64,000 bases of DNA from positions 1-64,000 of the forward strand of contig JADJRE010000004.1 in the NCBI GenBank assembly GCA_016712375.1. Direction: 5' to 3'. This document shows, in pieces, positions 59,007 through 64,000 of the stretch. Under the pieces are notes generated by a model that had not been told where the DNA came from, searched no databases, and saw only the letters and a list, made by a program, of their open reading frames with translations. The position numbers were made by a program, and so were the translations under genes. The stretch is from Rhodospirillales bacterium (GTDB lineage Bacteria > Pseudomonadota > Alphaproteobacteria > Rhodospirillales > Defluviicoccaceae). Numbering within the stretch: position 1 is the first letter of the stretch; every line of letters starts with the position of its first letter.

Positions 59007-60326
59007 ATGGACCATTTCGCATACCGCGACGGGAGGCTGTTCGCCGAGGACGTGGACCTGGGTGTCATTGCCGAGGCCGTAGGCACGCCCGTCTACGTCT
59101 ACGCCACGGCGACGCTGCGTCGGCATTATCGCGTCCTGGCGGACGCCTTGGCGGCGCTCGAGCCAACCATCTGCTATGCGGTAAAGGCCAACGGCAACAT
59201 CGGCGTCATCGCCACGCTGGCGCGCGAGGGAGCGGGCGCCGACGTGGTTTCCGGCGGCGAGCTGACAACGGCGCTGGCGGCTGGCGTTCCTGCCTCGCGC
59301 ATCGTCTTTTCCGGAGTCGGCAAATCGGCCGACGAGATGGAGCAGGCCCTGCGGGCCGGCGTGTTGCAGATAAATGCCGAGAGTGAGCCGGAATTGGAGC
59401 TGCTTGACCAAGTGGCCTGCCGGCTCGGCGTCCGCGCGCCCGTTGCCTTGCGTGTCAATCCAGACGTAGACGCGCATACCCACGACAAGATCTCGACCGG
59501 CCGGCGCGAGGACAAGTTCGGCATTGAATGGACGGCGGCGCACCGCATCTACGCCCGCGCCGCGGCGCTGCCGGGACTCGATCTGGTCGGTGTAGCGGTG
59601 CACATCGGCTCGCAGTTGACCGATGTCTCGCCATTTCGCGAGGCATTTCGCCGGGTGCGCGATCTGGTCGCGATGCTGCGCGCCGACGGCCTGCCCATCC
59701 GTACCCTCGACCTCGGCGGCGGCCTAGGGATCCCCTACGGCAACGAAGGAACCGCCGTGCCTCCGCCCGCCGACTACGCCCGCGCCGTCGTCGAAACGGT
59801 CGGCGATCTAGGCTGCCGGCTGATCTTCGAGCCGGGACGGATGATTGTTGGCAACGCCGGTATCCTGCTCACACGCGTGCTGCGGATCAAGGAAGGCTCC
59901 ACCCGAACCTTCGTCGTCGTCGACGCCGGGATGAACGATCTGCTGCGGCCGGCATTGTACGGCGCCTGGCATGAGGTGGTGTTAGTGCGTGAAGCGCAGC
60001 CTGGCGGGGAAGTGCGCGAGGTCGACATCGTCGGTCCGATCTGCGAGAGCAGCGACGCCTTTGGCAGCGGGCGGAAGTTGCCGGCGGTGGCGGACGGCGA
60101 TCTGCTGGCCATCCGCAGCGCCGGCGCCTATGGCCGGGCGATGGCATCTTCCTACAACGCCCGGCCACTAGTACCGGAGGTGCTCGTCGACGGCTCCGCC
60201 TGGGCTGTTGTGCAGGAGCGGGTGAGCGTCGAAGCAATGCTGGCGAGCCAGAGGCTGCCACCTTGGCTGGGCAGCGACGTTGCGGCAGTGCGGGTTGCGC
60301 CAGCGATTGCCGGACGGAGGGGATGA
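59007..60326 (+). CDS. lysA: Diaminopimelate decarboxylase
   Basis: PLP enzyme making lysine from meso-diaminopimelate, last step of the pathway that uses DapF. 439 residues. Motifs: GTPVYVYATATLRRHY, CYAVKANGNIGVI with the PLP Lys, GAGADVVSGGEL, FSGVGKSADEM, HTHDKISTGRREDKFGI, GVAVHIGSQLTD, LDLGGGLGIPY, FEPGRMIVGNAGIL, VDIVGPICESSD with catalytic Cys and GAYGRAMASSYNARP. Stop overlaps the next start (ATGA). Confidence 0.97.
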   Translation: MDHFAYRDGRLFAEDVDLGVIAEAVGTPVYVYATATLRRHYRVLADALAALEPTICYAVKANGNIGVIATLAREGAGADVVSGGELTTALAAGVPASRIVFSGVGKSADEMEQALRAGVLQINAESEPELELLDQVACRLGVRAPVALRVNPDVDAHTHDKISTGRREDKFGIEWTAAHRIYARAAALPGLDLVGVAVHIGSQLTDVSPFREAFRRVRDLVAMLRADGLPIRTLDLGGGLGIPYGNEGTAVPPPADYARAVVETVGDLGCRLIFEPGRMIVGNAGILLTRVLRIKEGSTRTFVVVDAGMNDLLRPALYGAWHEVVLVREAQPGGEVREVDIVGPICESSDAFGSGRKLPAVADGDLLAIRSAGAYGRAMASSYNARPLVPEVLVDGSAWAVVQERVSVEAMLASQRLPPWLGSDVAAVRVAPAIAGRRG

Positions 60327-62881
60327 TCGGGCGGCGGCGCGGAACAACCTTGGCCACGGGCGGCCGCCACTACCGGCTGCTGCTCGTTCTCGCCGGTATG
60401 TCGCTGCTGTGGGAGCGATTGTGGCCGCGGCTTTGGCCGGTTTGCTGCGTTGCCGGCGGCTTTCTGTCGCTGGCCCTGATGGACCTGCTGCCGCATCTAC
60501 CAAACTGGGCGCACGTTGCCGTTTTGGTGGCCTTCGCTCTAGGGCTGCTGGCGGCACTTGCCTGGGCTTGGCCGGTGCTGCGGCTTGTGTCCCGGAGCGA
60601 GGCGCGGGCGCGGCTGGAGCGCGACAACGCGCTGACCGATCAGCCCCTGCAGGCGCTGGAAGATCGGCTCGCGGCCGGGCGCAATGATATCCTGGCGGAA
60701 GCCTTGTGGAGCCGGCATCGCCAGCGGATGGCCGGCCTCGTCGGCAGGCTGCGGGTGCGCTGGCCGCAGCCACAGATGCCGCGCCACGAGCCGTGGGGAG
60801 TGCGCGCCGGCGTGCTGATCGCGCTCGTCGTCAGCGTCGTCGCCGGCCATGCGGATCCCGGCGCCCGGCTTGCGCGCGCGTTCGATCCGGGAATTGGCGC
60901 CGGTGGACAGCCGCTATCGGTCGATGTGTGGATCACACCGCCATCCTACACTGGTGTAGCGCCCGTCTTGCTCAGCGGCGGCCCCACCCAGGCCGTAGCC
61001 GACCCGATGTCGTTCCCTGCGGGAAGCACCCTGCTTGCTCGGGTGACCGGAACGAGTCGCGCTCCCGCTTTGGCGCTGGCCGGTAAGGTCACCGCCTTTG
61101 AACCGCTGGGCGAGGGTGACGGAAAGCGGGCATGGCGCGTCGAAACGGTGGTCAATGGCGGAGACCGGATCATCGTGCGCAACGGCCGCCGGGAACTGGC
61201 TGCGTGGCCAATTGCCGTCATCGCCGATGCCCCGCCCCGGCCAAAATTCGCTAAGCCTCCAGCCGAAGAAGGCAACGGCCTGCTGGCGCTGGCCTGGCGC
61301 GCCGTTGACGACTATGGAATCGTTGAGATCGCCGCGATTATCGAGCCCGCGGCAACTCGCGAGCCGAGGACCGCAGATGCGCCACTTCGCGTCCCGCTGC
61401 CGCTCGCTGGACCACCGGGTGTCGAGGCCGCCGGCACATCGCTGCAGGATTTATCGATGCAGGCATTGGCCGGCTTGCCGGTGCGCATCCATCTCGAGGC
61501 CAAGGATGCAGCCGGGCATCTTGGCAGCAGCGAGACGGTCGAGGCGGTGTTGCCGGAGCGAAAGTTCAGTCATCCAGTGGCGCAGCAGCTGATTGTCCTG
61601 CGTAAGCGACTGACGGCGCCGGCTCCCGAAGTGCGGGCGGCGGTGGCAACCGAGCTGCAAAGCATAGGTGCCCAGCCTGAAGCCTTCGACGGCGACATCG
61701 TCGTTGCCCTGGCGCTGGCGGTTGCCGAAGCTCGGCTACGGCTCGATGACGGCGCGGCCGCGGTCGCCTCGGTGCGCGATATGCTGTGGGAAACAGCGTT
61801 GCGGATTGAACAAGGGGACGTTCCGCTTGCTGAACGGCAGCTCGAAGAGGCGCGGCAGCGTCTTGCCGAAGCGCTGCAGCAGGGCGCTCCCGCCGACGAG
61901 ATCGAGCGGCTGATGGATGCACTGCAGCAAGCGCTCGATCACTACCTTTCGACCGCCGCCGCAGAACTGGCACGACGTGGGCAGACGGCAGCGCCGTTCG
62001 ATGCGAAGGCGCAGATGCTGCATTCGGACGACCTCAAAAACATGATCGACACGGCGCGCCAACTTCTCCGTTCCGGAGGCCGCGAGAGCGCGATGCAGAT
62101 GCTGGCGGAGTTGCAGCGCATGCTCGACGACATTCGCTCGGGCCTGCGCAGCGACGACGGACGGGCGGAGCGTGCCGAAGCTCAGAAGATGATGCAGGCG
62201 TTGCACGAGTTGAGCGATCGCCAGCAGCGGCTGCTCGACGACAGTTTCCGCCGGCTGCGGGAGCAACGCGCCCAGCAGGAGCGGGGCCCACGATTCTCGC
62301 AGGGCCGACAAGCCCCCAGCATGCCGGGAGGAACGCCTGCGCCGGCTCCCGGACCCTCGCTGGAACCCCCCGCCGGTCAACGGGGTGCCCGCCCGGAGGC
62401 AGCCGAGAAGGGCGGCAGCGGCGCCGCAGAACAACTCGCCTTGCGCAAAGAGCTTGGCGATTTGATGGTGCGCCTGGATGACATGCTCGGAAGCATCCCT
62501 CAGCCGTTAACCGAGGCCGACCGCGCGATGAAGGGAGCACTTGACGCGCTCGGGCAGAGCCGCCTCGGCGACACAGTGTCGAACCAGACCGCTGCCGTCG
62601 ATGCCCTGGATCGCGCAATGCAGGCGGCTGGCCAGGCGCTGGCACAGCGGCAGGGCGGAGGCATGTCCCTGGGCGCCGGCAACGGCAGTGGCAGCGACGA
62701 CATCTTCGGGCGTTCCGTCGGCGGCCGCCGCGGCTACGCGACAGGCGCCTTAAAGCTGCCCGACCGGGGCAGCTTGCAGCGGGCGCAGGAGATCCTTGAT
62801 GAGTTGCGCCGCCGGGCTGCCGAGCGCTCGCGCCCGGTCGACGAGTTGGACTACATCGACCGGCTGCTGCGCCGCTTCTGA
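60323..62881 (+). CDS. TIGR02302/DUF4175 family membrane protein
   Basis: 852 residues; ATG overlaps the lysA stop. Two N-terminal membrane segments (LLLVLAGMSLLWERLWP, AVLVAFALGLLAALAWAWPVL), then LERDNALTDQPLQALEDRLA and a further membrane segment GVLIALVVSVVAGHA. A periplasmic beta-rich part includes VDVWITPPSYTGVAPVLLSG. The C-terminal third is long helical coiled coil: LEEARQRLAEALQQGAPADEIERLMDALQQAL, MLAELQRMLDDIRSGL and a Gly/Pro/Gln region, ending VDELDYIDRLLRRF. A conserved alphaproteobacterial family next to lysA, with no known function. Confidence 0.9.
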   Translation: MIGRRRGTTLATGGRHYRLLLVLAGMSLLWERLWPRLWPVCCVAGGFLSLALMDLLPHLPNWAHVAVLVAFALGLLAALAWAWPVLRLVSRSEARARLERDNALTDQPLQALEDRLAAGRNDILAEALWSRHRQRMAGLVGRLRVRWPQPQMPRHEPWGVRAGVLIALVVSVVAGHADPGARLARAFDPGIGAGGQPLSVDVWITPPSYTGVAPVLLSGGPTQAVADPMSFPAGSTLLARVTGTSRAPALALAGKVTAFEPLGEGDGKRAWRVETVVNGGDRIIVRNGRRELAAWPIAVIADAPPRPKFAKPPAEEGNGLLALAWRAVDDYGIVEIAAIIEPAATREPRTADAPLRVPLPLAGPPGVEAAGTSLQDLSMQALAGLPVRIHLEAKDAAGHLGSSETVEAVLPERKFSHPVAQQLIVLRKRLTAPAPEVRAAVATELQSIGAQPEAFDGDIVVALALAVAEARLRLDDGAAAVASVRDMLWETALRIEQGDVPLAERQLEEARQRLAEALQQGAPADEIERLMDALQQALDHYLSTAAAELARRGQTAAPFDAKAQMLHSDDLKNMIDTARQLLRSGGRESAMQMLAELQRMLDDIRSGLRSDDGRAERAEAQKMMQALHELSDRQQRLLDDSFRRLREQRAQQERGPRFSQGRQAPSMPGGTPAPAPGPSLEPPAGQRGARPEAAEKGGSGAAEQLALRKELGDLMVRLDDMLGSIPQPLTEADRAMKGALDALGQSRLGDTVSNQTAAVDALDRAMQAAGQALAQRQGGGMSLGAGNGSGSDDIFGRSVGGRRGYATGALKLPDRGSLQRAQEILDELRRRAAERSRPVDELDYIDRLLRRF

Positions 62882-64000
62882 GTAGTCCGCCCGAGCGCCA
62901 GCGCCAACGGTCCGAGCAAACCGACAACCGCGACGGAAGCAAAGCCCAGGCCCCACGACAGCGATGACGCGCCGCTGCCGGTCGCGTCCAGAACCACCCC
63001 CAGCAACAACGGTCCGAGGCCGGCGCCGCTGAAGCCGACAAAAGCGTGCACCGCCAGCGTGGCGCCACTCTGCCCCGGCCCCGCCGCTTCGATTGCGCCC
63101 GCCGTCAACGCCGCCGAATCCAGTTGAATGACCGCCGCATACAGCAAAGCGAGCGCCGCCAGCAGCGGGTACGGCAGCACGGCGGCAAATCCAAAGCCCG
63201 CCGCCAGCAGCGCAGCCGCGAACATGACCAGAACGATGACGCGAATCCGGCCAAAGCGCACGCAGAGCTCGTTGCCGGTGATACTAGCCGCCATCGCCAC
63301 TAGCCCGCTCAGCGTTGCCACGGTCGTCGGCGACATGTCACGATCGGCCCCGCAATCCAGCGCCAAGCCAAAGGCGAGAAACGCCACCAGCCAGGAGCGA
63401 TTGGCAAACAGTTCCCAGCAATGCACGCCGTAGCCGAGAATGAAGGCGAGCGCCCGGCGGTTGGCGAACACGGGTCGAAAGTCGAGAAGATGTCTGGTTG
63501 CGGCAGGCCTCTCGGGCCGGCGGGCGGCCAGCAGCAAAGGTACCAATGCGGCGGCAAGCCCCGCCAGCGCGCAGAGTGCAAAGGCGGCGCGCCAGCCGAA
63601 CGCAGCGGCGGTCTCTCCGGCAGCGAGAAACGACAGCGCCGTGCCCAGGCTGAAGCTGGAGGTGTAGAAGGATATTGCCCGCGACGACTTGTTGCCCTGG
63701 TAGCGGTCGACGAGGGCGCGCAAACCCGGCAGGTAGGTGGCGGCAAGCGACGCCCCCGCCAGGACCCTGAACAGCAGCGCCGTCCAGAATCCCTGCGCCA
63801 GCAGCGCGAAGCCGGCGGCGGCCAACGCCGTCGTGAGGGCACCGACAAAAAACACCAGCCGCGCATCGATGCGGTCGGTCAGGGCCATGATCGGCGGCGC
63901 CGCCAGTGCATAGGTGACGAAATACAGGCCGGCGATCCAGCCGGCTTCAGTTTTTGACAATCCCCATTCGGCGACGAACGACGGAAGTAGCGCCGGGAAG
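62851..64000 (-). CDS. MFS transporter (N-terminus beyond the window)
   Basis: The frame is open to the window edge, so the start lies outside. The visible 382 residues begin FPALLPSFVAEWGLSKTEAGWIAGLYFVTYALAAPPIMALTDRIDARLVF, a typical first loop with the MFS motif A region. About 11 membrane segments follow, including LLFRVLAGASLAATYLPGLRALVDRY and SFYTSSFSLGTALSFLAAGETAAAFGWR. The end is Arg/Lys-rich. Substrate unknown. Its last 31 bases overlap, convergently, the end of the TIGR02302 gene. Confidence 0.88.
   Translation of the reverse strand, partial: FPALLPSFVAEWGLSKTEAGWIAGLYFVTYALAAPPIMALTDRIDARLVFFVGALTTALAAAGFALLAQGFWTALLFRVLAGASLAATYLPGLRALVDRYQGNKSSRAISFYTSSFSLGTALSFLAAGETAAAFGWRAAFALCALAGLAAALVPLLLAARRPERPAATRHLLDFRPVFANRRALAFILGYGVHCWELFANRSWLVAFLAFGLALDCGADRDMSPTTVATLSGLVAMAASITGNELCVRFGRIRVIVLVMFAAALLAAGFGFAAVLPYPLLAALALLYAAVIQLDSAALTAGAIEAAGPGQSGATLAVHAFVGFSGAGLGPLLLGVVLDATGSGASSLSWGLGFASVAVVGLLGPLALALGRTTQKRRSSRSM

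Overview
The window is high-GC bacterial chromosome, most likely from an alphaproteobacterium of the Rhodospirillales or a close relative; the genus cannot be read from the sequence. The evidence is the ffh-rpsP-rimM-trmD-rplS-leuCDB order, a circularly permuted two-piece tmRNA gene beside an alpha-type sspB, hflK-hflC-degQ divergent from mrp, lptM-lysA followed by a TIGR02302/DUF4175-like gene, and a nosR/nosX remnant at the left edge.

Layout. 1-1100: the end of nosR and a frame-broken nosX (nitrous oxide reduction). 1101-1698: a low-quality stretch with runs of 19 and 25 G, then an intrinsic terminator ahead of ffh. 1699-8613: ffh, rpsP, rimM, trmD and rplS (signal recognition particle, ribosome and tRNA functions), then leuC, leuD and leuB (leucine). 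8961-13860: a calcium-binding RTX protein, an OsmC-like protein, and a winged-helix/TPR regulator with a tiny coupled gene. 14209-21412: def, an unusually long glgB, a DsbA-like protein, CreA, a glycine-zipper lipoprotein and rlmN. 21413-21793: two CRP-like palindromes and a candidate small RNA. 21794-26843: tolC and a damaged 5-oxoprolinase. 27097-28311: small orphan genes, including a nucleotidyltransferase-like pair. 28336-32125: ilvC, ilvN and ilvB (branched-chain amino acids), interleaved with REP-like palindromes. 32237-42800: miaA, two lipoproteins, a DUF1015 protein, degQ-hflC-hflK (membrane protein quality control), mrp and a chemoreceptor. 42819-47055: thyX, ssrA, sspB, fumA and a probable halohydrin dehalogenase. 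47205-51268: a VOC protein, phoX, a hemerythrin and a gamma-carbonic anhydrase. 51434-64000: dapF, mtaB, ftsY, an adenylate cyclase, a Nudix protein, a glycosyltransferase, lptM, lysA, a TIGR02302 protein and a truncated MFS transporter.

Functional themes. Ffh and FtsY are the two GTPases of co-translational targeting, and ThyX supplies dTMP. LeuCDB and IlvBNC cover most of leucine, valine and isoleucine synthesis; DapF and LysA cover the end of lysine synthesis. MiaA, MtaB, TrmD and RlmN are RNA-modifying enzymes. SsrA and SspB sit together and act in one pathway: tagging of stalled products and their delivery to ClpXP.

Data quality. About 14 conserved genes are interrupted by single-base frame changes, roughly 30 in total, yet the full conserved protein can be followed across frames in each case. 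Several are biosynthetic or central metabolic genes (leuC, leuD, fumA). The simplest reading is residual consensus error, in keeping with the G homopolymers, rather than wholesale gene decay. These genes are annotated over their full reconstructed extent with the break points stated.
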